Made by a program: the position numbers and the translations under genes. From Sipunculus nudus (Eukaryota; Annelida; Sipuncula; Golfingiida; Sipunculidae): a stretch of DNA of 64,000 nucleotides. The notes under the pieces are model-generated. The model was not told the DNA's origin and did no database searches. It worked only from the letters and a program-made list of their open reading frames with translations. The stretch covers positions 17,545,508-17,609,507 of the forward strand of contig CM049313.1 of the NCBI GenBank assembly GCA_026874595.1. The letters are read 5' to 3'. Positions 24,960 to 35,599 of the stretch are shown here, piece by piece. How positions within the stretch are numbered: position 1 is the stretch's first letter; each line of letters opens with the position of its first letter.

Positions 24960-25190
24960 TTTTTATCCACCTGTTTATAACATGTGGGGGGCAAAATAAT
25001 ACAAACACATTCAACCATGACATCTGACGGCAAGTCAGAAGACTCAGAATTTTGGAAATGGCGCTTTGCACCTGGTGACCTTTCAACGTCCTCACAACCT
25101 TTAGATACATTTTTTTTATCGTCTGTTAATATTGTTGTGTTTAATAACAGCTTGTAGATAAACAAGCGGATACATCCGACACAGGGGAGC
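24960..25190 (+). repeat. dispersed repeat, copy related to 4728-4990
   Basis: Same orientation and block order as 4728-4990 (see that entry). It lies upstream of GALNT exon 1, with a (TA)n tract at 25337-25400 to its right. Confidence 0.6.
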
Positions 25191-25332
25191 TTTAAGAACT
25201 TCTCTTAACAGGAATTACCCAGATTAAGCCAGAAATAAAAAAAAATTCTATTAACTAGCCACGTGAATAGGTGGCTTTAATTTAATAACAGTTTTTACTT
25301 CTGCACGGTAGCTAAATTTTAGGGTTAAAAAC

Positions 25333-25336
<4 letters not shown>

Positions 25337-25399
<63 letters not shown>

Positions 25400-25400
25400 A
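25337..25400. repeat. (AT)n microsatellite
   Basis: TA dinucleotides with a single TG step near the right end. Confidence 0.98.
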
Positions 25401-25965
25401 GTTCAAGACACTAATCAGAATGACTTAGCAACAGTAGTTTACCACCCAGCAGGTATACCGCAAACACACAAAGAAAATCGACCTTTCTGCCCTGTATTAC
25501 AACCGCTTCACAATGATGACGCATAATTACTACATAAGTACATCTACGACGGCAGTAGTAATTCAAAGCAGCCCTTTCCCAAGTGTACCGAGTGACCTCC
25601 CCAGTATCTGCACGTGAATGTCTATTAAATGTTTAATCGATTTCTCGGCATATGTTGATAACGACTGAGTTTTACCCAGTGCCTGCTGTTGCGTATATTT
25701 ACTCAGTCACCGTAATGGCACAACGATATGTACTTTAAAAATATGGATAAAAAACTAGCTTTTGCCTCATCAGGATCTGTTCTTCCATGCGGTACAAAGA
25801 TCAACTTTCATGGCGAATCAGGCATTCAATATAACTGGAGTTTCATTATTGTTACTGATATAGCCTGCAGATGGCGACACACGCAAACATGCAGGATTAA
25901 ATTGATAATGATATATTGATATATGATGACGCCTCAGACACGAGAAAAAATGTTACTATGGGACA
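25401..25965. other. non-coding stretch
   Basis: No recognisable feature up to the LINE 3' end at 25966. The plus-strand open frame at 25728-25919 has no motif. Confidence 0.4.
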
Positions 25966-27841
25966 TTGTTTGGTTTAAACAATATTAATTGCAAAATAGC
26001 AAGAGGATAAGAAAACAGGGCAGGGCCCTATATTAATTCTTCTCACATACAATGATCAATTCACAAGATATAATAAGACAAACATAGAAAAAAAAATAAT
26101 ACATGCAAATTACACCTGTTCATATGTACAGTAGTAATATCGTACAATACAAAACAGAATACAACAGAATGCAATAGGATGTGTTTATAGTAATATGTAA
26201 AAATATACATATTTTGTGTTTTAGCGCCTATCGAGCCATCTTGGTGCTCTTAAACATTTCAGAATCGATTTGTTGATATTATAAACTTTTGGACATGAAT
26301 TAATAGGTCAGAGTTCTTCTCACTGGATAGGTATTCGCTTCCATATAATAAAATTTCCATAGTTCTTAGTTACTAATTTTTCTGAAAAGGTCAAGTCTTT
26401 CCTGGCTATAAAGATCACAAATCAAAAAGAAATGCTCTGGGGTCTCGATGCCATTGCCGTATGGACATAAAGGATTTTCAATACAGTGGTTTTTGAACAG
26501 ATGCGATTTCAGCGAGCTACAACCTAGCCTCATCCTAGTGTGGTAGATCTGAGCTGGCCTGCTACCCTCAAAATGACTGAAATATAATGGTGGCCTGTAT
26601 ATTCGATTCTAACTGTTTTCTTAAAACTCAGGACTCTAGGACTGTTTCTTGTTTGTTCATTTAAAGAATTCCACAGTGACATTGTAGATAATAAGAAGGA
26701 ATTTTGTCTCTGAGTTGTACGAACTTTCTGTTTCGCAAATTATAACCTGAGCTACCAACTTCATATGGAATCAAGTCACACATGTATTTTGGTGCTAGTC
26801 CATTTATCATTTTAAAAAGAGAATCAACTTTCGGATCTTACGCCTCTCAGATAATGTCTGCCACCCTGTTTCTCAATAGATTAATTCATGGCTGGTCCCT
26901 CTTGTGGCACCTGTAACTATTCTAGCAGCATTTAGCTGGATTGCTTCTATTTGACCAGCCTGGGCCTCACTGCACCAATCCCAACGCTCACAGGCATACT
27001 CTAAAACTGGTCTTATGACTGACATATACAATGTTCCTAAAGCTTTCCTGCTTAACCTATACATGAGCGATCTTAATACGTCAATTCTCTTACAGGCTTT
27101 GTCACAGATGTAATTAATATGATCCTTCCAGTTACCATGCTCATTAAGTATCACCCCCAAGTGTTTGTGTTGGCTAACTGACAACAGTGGTTGACCAAAC
27201 ATAGCAAGAGGTGGAGCCGTTACATTTCTCCTACTAAATATCATACTCTGGATTATCTGGATTAAATTTGACTTGCCATTCTACAGCCCATCTTTCAATA
27301 GAATTTAAATCATTATTCAGATTTACGGACATACAGTTTAAGTCGCTTCCCACTACAAATAGTGACGCATCATCAGCAAACAATCTTATATTTGTGTTTA
27401 CACAATCAACCAAGTCATTTATATATACTAGAAAAAGCAATAGCCCTAGTATCGATCCCTGTGGCACTCCCGCCGCTGCAGACAAGAACGATGAAGATTT
27501 TCCCATTTATTACCACTCGTTGTTTACGGTTTGACATGCAAGTTATCAGAAAACCAGTTGAGTAATGCACCTTTAAAACCCATATAATTCAATTTGTATA
27601 GTAAACCTTTGTGCCATACCCTGTCAAATGCGTTTGAGGCTTCCTTTCCCATGTCAATTGCCTTGGAAATAATATCACACATTTCACAGAGTTGGTAAGT
27701 GCATGAATTATCTGGCATTAAAGCTGCTTGAAGAGGGGTAAACCTCTGGTTTTTACGCATATAATTAAATACATATTTGAACACACATTTTTCAAACACT
27801 TTACTCAAGCAATTTAGCAGCGAGACGGGTCGATAGCTATG
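25966..27841 (-). mobile_element. Jockey/CR1-like LINE, 5'-truncated copy 1
   Basis: A non-LTR retrotransposon read on the minus strand. The 3' end is the same as in copy 2: both stop at TGTTTGGTTTAAACAATATT (plus strand, 25966 and 30932), which defines the element terminus; there is no poly-A tail. Homology with copy 2 covers the 3' UTR, the region after the reverse transcriptase and part of the reverse transcriptase. Copy 1 reaches further 5' and ends at about 27841, directly against the satellite cap. Left and right flanks do not show an obvious short target duplication. Confidence 0.9.
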
Positions 27842-27847
27842 TTGCAA
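26630..27847 (-). pseudogene. LINE reverse transcriptase, broken
   Basis: Three open pieces on the minus strand give the reverse transcriptase in order. 27524-27847 starts at the YRPVSLL motif and contains NAFDRVWHKGLLYKL. 27234-27506 holds GVPQGSILG and the catalytic RLFADDASLF. 26873-27244 holds the thumb region (KHLGVILNEHGNW) and VIRPVLEYAC. The pieces lie in different frames or are cut by stops. Relative to copy 2 there is a 19-bp deletion near 26726 that breaks the frame of the C-terminal region. The endonuclease is absent through 5' truncation. The motif set fits the Jockey/CR1 group. Confidence 0.9.
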
Positions 27848-28850
27848 CCACTATTGTAATAACGTTCACTATTGTAATAATTATTACAATAGTGGTTGGT
27901 AAGGGCCAGTTTATGCCAACCACTATTGTAATAACGGTCACTATTGTAATAATTATTACAATAGTGGTTGCAAATGCAACCACTATTGTAATAATTTTTT
28001 TATTACAATAGTGGTTGATGTTGTAGGCGGAACTTTTCCCAGATTCGTCGAGATTCTTCCAAACAAATGATATTCCCGAAAAAAAAAACAACACACTTCA
28101 TACACAGTATCCCCCAAAACGCATCATATTGTATTTTATATGTTATTACACTAGTGAACTTTATTACATTAGTGACCGTGTCGAGAAACCACGATTGTAA
28201 TAACGGTCACTATTGTAATAAAAAGTAGCGGCCACCTTTGTTTCACCACTGAAGAAATAATTCTATCGACGTTCATCTTGAAATGCCACCATTGTTTTAA
28301 ATTTGTGTTTTAAGTCTAAAATGTTGCAGAATTGTAATATTCCAAACCAAATAATCCACTCTTACATCATTAATTATAGCAATAACGAAATTTATTACAA
28401 TAGTGAACGTTATTACAATAGTGACCGTGTCGAGCAACCACTATTGTAATAACGGTCACTATTGTTATAAAAACTATCGGCTGCTTTTATCTAACCACTG
28501 AAGAAATAATTTATCTTATTGTTCAATTTGAAATGCCACCATTGTTTTTTATTTGTGTTCAAGTGTAAAATACTGTAGAATTGTAGAATTCCATATGTTA
28601 CAATCTACTCTTGCGTCATTAATTATACCTATATCGAAATTTATGACAATAGTGAACGTTATTACAATAGTGACCGGGTCGAGCAACCACTATTGTAATA
28701 ACGGTCACTATTGTAATAAAAACTAGCCGCCACCTTAATTTCACCACTGAGGAAATAATTTCTCTCATAGTTCATCTTGAAATGCCACCATTGTTTTTTA
28801 TTTGTGTTCAAGTGTAAAATGTTTTTTGCATTATGGACTTCATACATTAT
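27842..28850 (+). repeat. palindrome-rich satellite array (CACTATTGTAATAA family), forward
   Basis: It begins with three consecutive snap-back units: 27845-27898 (54 bp), 27917-27970 (54 bp) and 27977-28017 (41 bp). Each is bounded by CAACCACTATTGTAATAA and its reverse complement; the centres of the first two contain the 28-bp perfect palindrome made of CACTATTGTAATAA joined to its complement. A non-repetitive cap (28018-28190) follows, then units of about 240 bp starting near 28200, 28450 and 28690, the last truncated. Each unit carries ACGGTCACTATTGTAATAAA, CCACTGAAGAAATAATT and TTGAAATGCCACCATTGTTTT. The same family lies inverted at 35600-36710. Confidence 0.92.
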
Positions 28851-28962
28851 TACTCTGCTATATAAAACACCTATCTACCCGTTCCCATTCACCACCTGAC
28901 GAAGAATCCTGTGTGCCTTGAAAGCTCGGATTATTAAATAAGTCTATAGAATTTATTTAATT

Positions 28963-28966
<4 letters not shown>
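28851..28966 (+). other. terminal segment next to satellite, with CTGACGA...GAAA motif
   Basis: The segment CACCTGACGAAGAATCCTGT followed by GCCTTGAAAGCTCGG (about 28891-28929) resembles a conserved end sequence often placed at 3' ends of repeated elements. CTGACGA and GAAA also match the hammerhead core pattern CUGANGA...GAAA, but the sequence between them does not pair well. It is directly followed by (AT)n. Confidence 0.3.

Positions 28967-29033
<67 letters not shown>
28967..29033. repeat. (AT)n microsatellite
   Basis: About 67 bp of uninterrupted AT dinucleotides closing the satellite block. Confidence 0.99.
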
Positions 29034-29035
<2 letters not shown>

Positions 29036-29599
29036 CACGCCACTCAGAAAATTTGCTTCAACTGCATGAATATCGTCGTCATCCATATCATGACGTTTTG
29101 TCACGGGTCGCTCGGTCCAAAATGTTGCCCTCCCTGGGAAAGCATGCGACATAGATAGGGGCTGGGATTGGAAAATGTCGGTTGATCAATATAATTTACA
29201 TATGAACAGAGCTGATTGTATATGTAATAAGACTGGTAACGATGTTTTTATAGGGTATTTTAAAATCTTGAATTAACAATTTTTACAATAAATATAGTAG
29301 AAATTATACAATAATTTTTATTAACAGATGTATGATTGAGCAAAAATTAGGGTTATTAAATGTAGATTTATACGTTTTAGGAATAACAAAACCGTTAAAC
29401 TGGACAAATTTACCAGACGTGTTTGTCTTCCGCTACATAACGTCGTTCATGACGTTGTATACATCGTCAAGAAAACTAGACCATTTAAACACATATTTAC
29501 TTGTTTGTACTCCTCATTCACAAGGTTAAAACAGGGAACATGTTTCTTATTGTTGTATCCCTAGATAAAGTCGGGATGCTATGGTTTAGACGCGGTCGG
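29034..29599. other. non-coding stretch
   Basis: No feature recognised. The open frame at 29332-29529 has no motif or splice support. Confidence 0.4.
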
Positions 29600-29886
29600 G
29601 CCACCGCCGCCATGACCTGTACTAGGAGAGTTACTTTGACCTTGAATAGGTCCAATTTTTGGAAAATCACACAAATTCTTAAATATCTAAAGAAATCTTG
29701 CATGGATTGATCCAAAACTCAAGATAATCTAAGATCTTAAATATTGTGGTCATATAACTGGAAACTGGTGGCGCCACCCATTATTCTTTCCTTGTTTTCT
29801 TGCCGAATAATATCCCCATCATTGCCACTTTACAATACTGTAAGGATTATAAGACAAAAACAAATTGAACGATTTCTATTATATTA

Positions 29887-29928
<42 letters not shown>

Positions 29929-30460
29929 TTATATATGGAATTAATGATATTTAAAATGGGGTCATGACCTTTCCTATGAAAGTGGCTTTGACCTTAAATA
30001 TTGCTATATATGGTGAAATCACACAAAATCATATACATCTCGGTAAGTGATACATGGATTGGTCCAAAAATCAGGTTGACCGACAATTTTGGATAGTGTT
30101 GCCTTCTGCAGAAGACAGGTGGCGCCATCTTCTGTCCTTTTCTTGTTTTCGCGCCGTTTAATATCCAGTCATTGTCACTTGTCAGTACTATAAGCATTAT
30201 AAGTCAAAAACAAATGGACGGATGGGGCTGAAATTTAGTATGACTATGGACCTGGGATACCTCCATCTTGAATTTAAAACTGGTGGCGCCATCTTCAATC
30301 GTTTTTATGTGGTATCCATCTGTGCGTTTGCTTTAAGTAAAATTTGCTCATATTTCAGCAGTGGTTCAATGTGTTGGTCTGCAAATTGGCATGTACAACC
30401 ATTTTGGAAAGTTTTCTCATCAACCAGACAGGTGGCGCTACCAAACGTACCCTTTTAAAA
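29600..30460 (+). repeat. tandem repeat with GGTGGCGCCA motifs, about 350 bp units
   Basis: Two units align: 29620-29885 and 29965-30235. Shared blocks are (G/C)TTTGACCTT.AATA, GAAATCACACAAA, TACATGGATTG.TCCAAAA, GGTGGCGCCA, TTCTTGTTTTC, TAATATCC, CATTGCCACTT and AAGACAAAAACAAA. A third partial unit runs 30236-30460. GGTGGCGCCACC or a one- to two-base variant occurs at 29767, 30119, 30282 and 30431. An (AT)n tract (29889-29926) lies inside the first unit. Confidence 0.75.
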
Positions 30461-30483
30461 GTATAAATTAAATAAACAAAAAC

Positions 30484-30931
30484 GTAATTAAACATATAAC
30501 ACAATAACGGTTATAGCGAATCCCTTACACTGTAAAAAAAAAAAATGATGACACGTCTAATGTTTTGTACAATACACCAGTATTATATTTGAATATCCAT
30601 GTGTATAAAACGTCCGTGTTTATGCAGAAAACACTGGTGTCTACTGATAGACACAAGACGTGCTTTTACCAACATGTTTAAATGTCCCTTTAAAAGTGTC
30701 AGCAAATGTCTCACTACGTTGTAACAGTTTCAAATGTGTGTAAATGAACTAAAGAAGTAATATTTTATATACATACACGAATTTCAAGCATTATTGTCAG
30801 GGGTTAGTATTTTTACCATATATATTTGCAGTTAAATAATTAATCGGAAATTTGAGGTTTAATAGGTCTTATAATGCCCTTTCCTTTATTCATTAATTCA
30901 TCAGCCCCTATAACATGAGCAGTATAAACAC
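30484..30931 (+). repeat. 448-bp direct repeat, left copy
   Basis: Starts GTAATTAAACATATAACACA and ends ATGAGCAGTATAAACAC, directly against the 3' end of LINE copy 2. It matches 32352-32799 over all 448 positions with a single visible difference (T/C near the end), including the same run of 12 A. It has no TG...CA ends and no coding frame, so it is not an LTR. It contains a small hairpin GTGTCT-ACTGAT-AGACAC. Confidence 0.97.
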
Positions 30932-32351
30932 TGTTTGGTTTAAACAATATTAATTGCAAAATAGCAAGAGAATAAGAAAACAGGACAGGGCCCTATATTA
31001 ATTCTTCTCACATACAATGATCAATTCACAAGATATAATAAGACAAAAATAGAAAAATAAATAATACATGCAAATTACACCTGTTCATATGTACAGTAGT
31101 AATATCGTACAATACAAAACAGAATACAACAGAATACAATAGGATGTGTGTTTATAGTAATATGTAAAAATATACATATTTTGTGTTTTAGCGCCTATCG
31201 AGCCATCTGGGTGCACTTAAACAGTTCAGAATCGATTTGTTGATACTATAAACTTTTGGACATGCATTAATAGGTCAGAGTTCTTCTCACTGGATAGGTA
31301 TTCGCTTCCATATAATAAAATGTCTATAGTTCTTAGTTACTAATTTTTCTGAAAAGGTCAAGTCTTTCCTGGCTATAAAGATCACAAATCAAAAAAGAAA
31401 TGCTCTGGGGTCTCGATGCCATTGCCGCATGGACATAAAGGATTGTCAATACAGTGGTTTTTGAACAGATGCGATTTCAGCGAGCTACAACCTAGCCTTA
31501 TCCTAGTGTAGTAGATCTGAGCTGGCCTGCTACCCTCAAAATGACTGAAATATAATGGTGGCCTGTATATTCGATTCTAACTTTTTTCTTAAAACTCAGG
31601 ACTCTAGGACTGTTTCTTGTTTGTTCATTTAAAGAATTCCACAGTGACATTGTAGATAATAAGAAGGAATTTTGTCTCTGAGTTGTACGAACTGCTGGAG
31701 TTCTCAGATTATTTCTGTTTCTCAAATTATACCCTGTGCTACCAACTTCATCTGGAATCAAGTCACATATGTATTTTGGTGCTAGTCCATTTATCATTTT
31801 GAAAAAGAGAATCAACTTTCGGATCTTACGCCTCTCAGATAATGTCTGCCACCCTGTTTCTCAATAGATTAATTCATGGCTGGTCCCTCTTGTGGCACCT
31901 GTAACTATTCTAGCAGCATTTAGCTGGATTGCTTCTATTTGACCAGCCTGGGCCTCACTGCACCAATCCCAAAGCTCACAGGCATATTCTAAAACTGGTC
32001 TTATGACTGACATATACAATGTTTCTAAACCTTTCCTCATTAACCTCTACATGAGCGATCTTAATACGTCAATTCTCTTACAGGCTTTGTCACAGATGTA
32101 ATTAATATGATCCTTCCTGTTACCATGTTCATTAAGTATCACCCCCAAGTGTTTGTGTTGGCTAACTGACAACAGTGGTTGACCAAACATAGCAAGAGGT
32201 GGAGCCATACTCTGTTATATCTGGATTAAATTTGACTTGCCATTCTACAGCCCATCTTCAATAGAATTTAAATCGTTATTCAGATTTACGGACATACAGT
32301 TTAAGTCGCTTCCCACTACAAATAGTGACGCATCATCAGCAAAAAATTATA
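30932..32351 (-). mobile_element. Jockey/CR1-like LINE, 5'-truncated copy 2 between direct repeats
   Basis: Homologous to copy 1 from the shared 3' terminus at 30932 to about 32345, where it leaves copy 1 inside the reverse transcriptase (just before the catalytic FADD codons would be completed on the 5' side). An intact open piece, 31498-31815, encodes the C-terminal region (ILFFKMINGLAPKYI, then YNLRNRNNLRTPAVRTTQRQ and LWNSLNE), typical of the tail of Jockey/CR1-type ORF2. It keeps 19 bp lost in copy 1 but carries its own small deletions near 32210-32220. The copy sits exactly between two 448-bp direct repeats. Confidence 0.92.
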
Positions 32352-32799
32352 GTAATTAAACATATAACACAATAACGGTTATAGCGAATCCCTTACACTG
32401 TAAAAAAAAAAAATGATGACACGTCTAATGTTTTGTACAATACACCAGTATTATATTTGAATATCCATGTGTATAAAACGTCCGTGTTTATGCAGAAAAC
32501 ACTGGTGTCTACTGATAGACACAAGACGTGCTTTTACCAACATGTTTAAATGTCCCTTTAAAAGTGTCAGCAAATGTCTCACTACGTTGTAACAGTTTCA
32601 AATGTGTGTAAATGAACTAAAGAAGTAATATTTTATATACATACACGAATTTCAAGCATTATTGTCAGGGGTTAGTATTTTTACCATATATATTTGCAGT
32701 TAAATAATTAATCGGAAATTTGAGGTTTAATAGGTCTTATAATGCCCTTTCCTTTATTCATTAATTCATCAGCCCCTATAACATGAGCAGTACAAACAC
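32352..32799 (+). repeat. 448-bp direct repeat, right copy
   Basis: Same length and, but for one base, same sequence as 30484-30931. It continues to the right into ACCCGGGTGTTTATGAGC, a palindromic step with its own last bases (AAACACCCGGGTGTTT). Confidence 0.97.
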
Positions 32800-33128
32800 C
32801 CGGGTGTTTATGAGCGGCTCGATATTAACATCTAAAGAAAGTGTCGAGTGTTTTCATTATTGACAAGGGTCCAGTGTTTAATGAGATCACGTGATACTGT
32901 GAGGCCAGCTGGTGATAGAAGCGCGGTTGATTTGAAATGACCTACATATGTTGCTTAATACTAGCATGCATGTATAGAGACACCCAAACATCCAGTGCAC
33001 TCGATTTGTATCTTATGTCATTTAGAATGTCACTATGTGAACACAGGTACGTCTTTATTTATCTTAACAATTATTATATAGTTATTATTAAATTATATAT
33101 ATATTACAAGAAATTACTTCTATTTTAA

Positions 33129-33161
<33 letters not shown>

Positions 33162-33310
33162 GTTTTGGTACAAATGGCTACCTAGCACGCTTGGCAATTG
33201 ACCTGACGGCGAGTGCTTGATCGACAGCTCTATTAGCCAATCAGCGAACGTTATTGCCGGACTGCAAACTTTCACTGGTACAAATCCCAATTGCAATCTG
33301 TACGGGTAAA
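32800..33310. other. non-coding stretch
   Basis: No gene seen. A (TA)n-rich patch lies at 33127-33161. Confidence 0.4.
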
Positions 33311-33473
33311 CAGTGAAACCTCGTTGTGTCAAACTCGCTTAAGTCGAATACCCTGCTTATGTCGAAGTTACAGACTCGATATTCCGGACAATTCTAGTTA
33401 AATAAAACCCGCTTGTGTCGAACCTCGGATGTATCGAATTTATCTGAGGGTCCCTTCGACTTGGACACAACGA

Positions 33474-33478
<5 letters not shown>
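33311..33478. mobile_element. pogo/Tigger-like MITE
   Basis: The left end reads CAGTGAAACCTCGTTGTGTC. The right end, on the opposite strand, contains AACCTCGTTGTGTCCAAGTC, giving a 14-bp shared terminal core. The inside repeats GTCGAA motifs (TTAAGTCGAATA, TTATGTCGAAGT, TTGTGTCGAACC). CAGT-starting ends with CCTCG and TTAAGTCGAA blocks are typical of pogo/Tigger non-autonomous elements, which insert at TA. The last few bases on the right are replaced by the adjoining (AT)n. Confidence 0.65.

Positions 33479-33549
<71 letters not shown>
33478..33549. repeat. (AT)n microsatellite
   Basis: About 72 bp of AT dinucleotides followed by three ACAT steps, fused to the end of the MITE. Confidence 0.99.
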
Positions 33550-33553
<4 letters not shown>

Positions 33554-33949
33554 CATACATAATAATTATTCCAATAAGTAATTTTGTCCAAGATGAAAAA
33601 ATAAAAAATATATTTAAATATATTTGCCGTGTAGAGTTATCTATAAATAAAATCTTAATTACTGCATTTGTAATGCATACATGTTTCACAGACACCTTAG
33701 CCGTCTCATTTATGGGGCTAATGTTTTCTGGATTATCTGCTAGCAAACTCCTATATTTCAGCTTAAGGTTGTAGCTCAATGAATCTTGATGTGAACTGAC
33801 ATCAGTGCCACACCAGCACAGGAATTTTCTGATTAGAGAAGTGATTCCCGGGATAACGGGTAGTACCAAACGGGAGGACCGGGGATGGGGGCATGGCCCC
33901 CTATGGTTGGGTTATTATTATCCCCCGCCGCCTCCGTCTGCGGGGCTCA
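33550..33949. other. non-coding stretch
   Basis: No feature recognised between the microsatellite and the CCGT tract. Confidence 0.35.
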
Positions 33950-34560
33950 TAGAAATGGTCAGCGTCCGTCCGTCTTTCCGTCGTACCGTCCGTCCATCCG
34001 TCCGTTACAGGTAAGATGTTAACGCAAAAACTCGAACAGAATTTGAAGTACCGCCACCAAACTTGCAGCACTGATGCATCTTTTCAAGGGCTAAGACATG
34101 GATAACCTTGACACATTTTTCAAGATAACAGTGTCGATAATGCTAAAATGATGTTAACACAATAACTGGAAAAGGATTTTGAGGTAGAGTTGCCAAATTT
34201 GCAGTTTTGATGCACTTTATCAATGGCTAAGTCAAGGTCGAACATAGATGACCTTGACGCATTTACAAGGTAACAGCGGCCATTATGCTAAAATGATTTT
34301 ACGCAAAAACTCAAAATTTTTCAGTTACAGCCACTAAACTTGCAGCATTGATGCGTCTGATCAAGGGCTAATTCGAGTTCGAATATTGATGACCTTGAAA
34401 TATTTTTCAAGGTCACAGAGGCAACAATGTTTAAAAAAGTGTATCGCAATAATTCAAAAAGAATTTGAAGCACAGTCACCAAACTAGCAACAATGACCTA
34501 CTCCATGAAGGGCTGGGTCAAGTTCGAATATGGATGACCTTGATGCAGGGGAATATGTCA
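33950..34560 (+). repeat. (CCGT)n tract and degenerate 115-bp tandem repeat
   Basis: CGTCCGTCCGTC-type tetranucleotides at 33963-34010 are followed by about four to five diverged units. Each has AACTC(G/A)AA.AGAATTTGAAG, a CCAAACTTGCAGCA.TGATGCA block, AAGGGCTAAG, and ATGACCTTGA.GCATTTTTCAAGGTAACAG. The arrangement resembles the element at 47955-49229, which carries the complementary GGAC tract at its other end. Confidence 0.7.
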
Positions 34561-35460
34561 AACCTGTCCTGAGAAATAAGCCTGAATGTCTGCAGCGTAA
34601 ACATAAATGTAGGTGGCGCCACCTGCCACAAAATCTAGAAAGCTATCCAAAATGTGAAAACATGCAAATTTAAGGCAGATAAGTCAAACCACTACTGAGA
34701 AATGAGTGATTTTATCCCACGGCAGACAAACAGACTGACGCCGTGCAAGAATGGTGGAAGTTGGCGCCTCCAGTTTTGTTTATGATAAAGAGCTATATAC
34801 GATCTATACACATGCAAAATTTCAGGAGGATACAGCAAACCAGTCCTGAGATATAAGCCTGGATGTCTGCAGCGTGAACATAAATGTAGGTGGCGCCACC
34901 TGCCACAAAACCCAAAAAGCTATCCGAGATGTGTAAATCTGCAAAATTTGAGGCAGATAAGTCAATTACCACTGTCGAGATATAAGTGATTTTATCCCAC
35001 GGCAGAGAAACAGACGGACGCTGTGCAAAAATGGTGAAAGGTGGCGCCATCAGTTTTGGATATGATAAAGACCTTTGTGAGATCTATACACATGTAAAAT
35101 ATGTGTAAAAAGAATATGTCAATCCAGTCTTCAGATATAAGCCTGTATGTTTGCAGTCTGAACCAGAATGTAGGTGGCGCCACCTGTCATAAAATCAAGA
35201 AAGCTATCCAGGAGGTATACGCATGCAACATTTTATCCCAAGGCAGATAAAAAAAATGGACGCTGTGCAAAATTGGTTGCAGGTGGCGCCACCATTTTTA
35301 GTGTATGTTTCAAAGCTATCCAAGGGCTACATTTGTGCAAAAATTTTAGTCTTATCGGTCAAACGGTTCCCGAGATGGGTGGGTTTTATTTGTGAAAACA
35401 GACGCACAAATGGACGCTGGGCAGAGAGGACAGAGGTCAACCAAAAATGAGGGCGCAGCA
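34561..35460 (+). repeat. tandem repeat with perfect GGTGGCGCCACC palindromes, about 280 bp units
   Basis: Three units and a partial one. Each has CC(A/T)GTC.TGAGA.ATAAGCCTG.ATGTCTGCAG, AATGTAGGTGGCGCCACCTG, AAAGCTATCC and TTTTATCCCA.GGCAGA. The perfect 12-mer starts at 34612, 34889, 35173 and 35282, with a variant at 35040. Short open frames through the repeats start with M-A-P-P read from the palindrome and are not genes. Confidence 0.85.
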
Positions 35461-35599
35461 GTTCACATGTGACCCGGTAATAATCCCGAAATTTAAAAAA
35501 ATTGCCCCAGTGGTTAGGGAGGAGTTCTCCGTAAACCTACGCGGCGGCGGCGGCGGCCGACTGAAAACATAGTATCCGCAAAACTCTGTTTTGGCGGAT
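35461..35599. repeat. short (CGG)n tract and flank
   Basis: GCGGCGGCGGCGGCGGCC at 35541-35559 within otherwise unremarkable sequence leading into the satellite. Confidence 0.7.

Noticed and set aside
30484-32799. LTR retrotransposon with 448-bp LTRs
   Set aside because: The repeats lack TG...CA ends, primer-binding site and polypurine tract, and the inside is a LINE in minus orientation.
33394-33869. Minus-strand frames with Ile-Tyr repeats
   Set aside because: They are translations of the (AT)n tract joined to random sequence.
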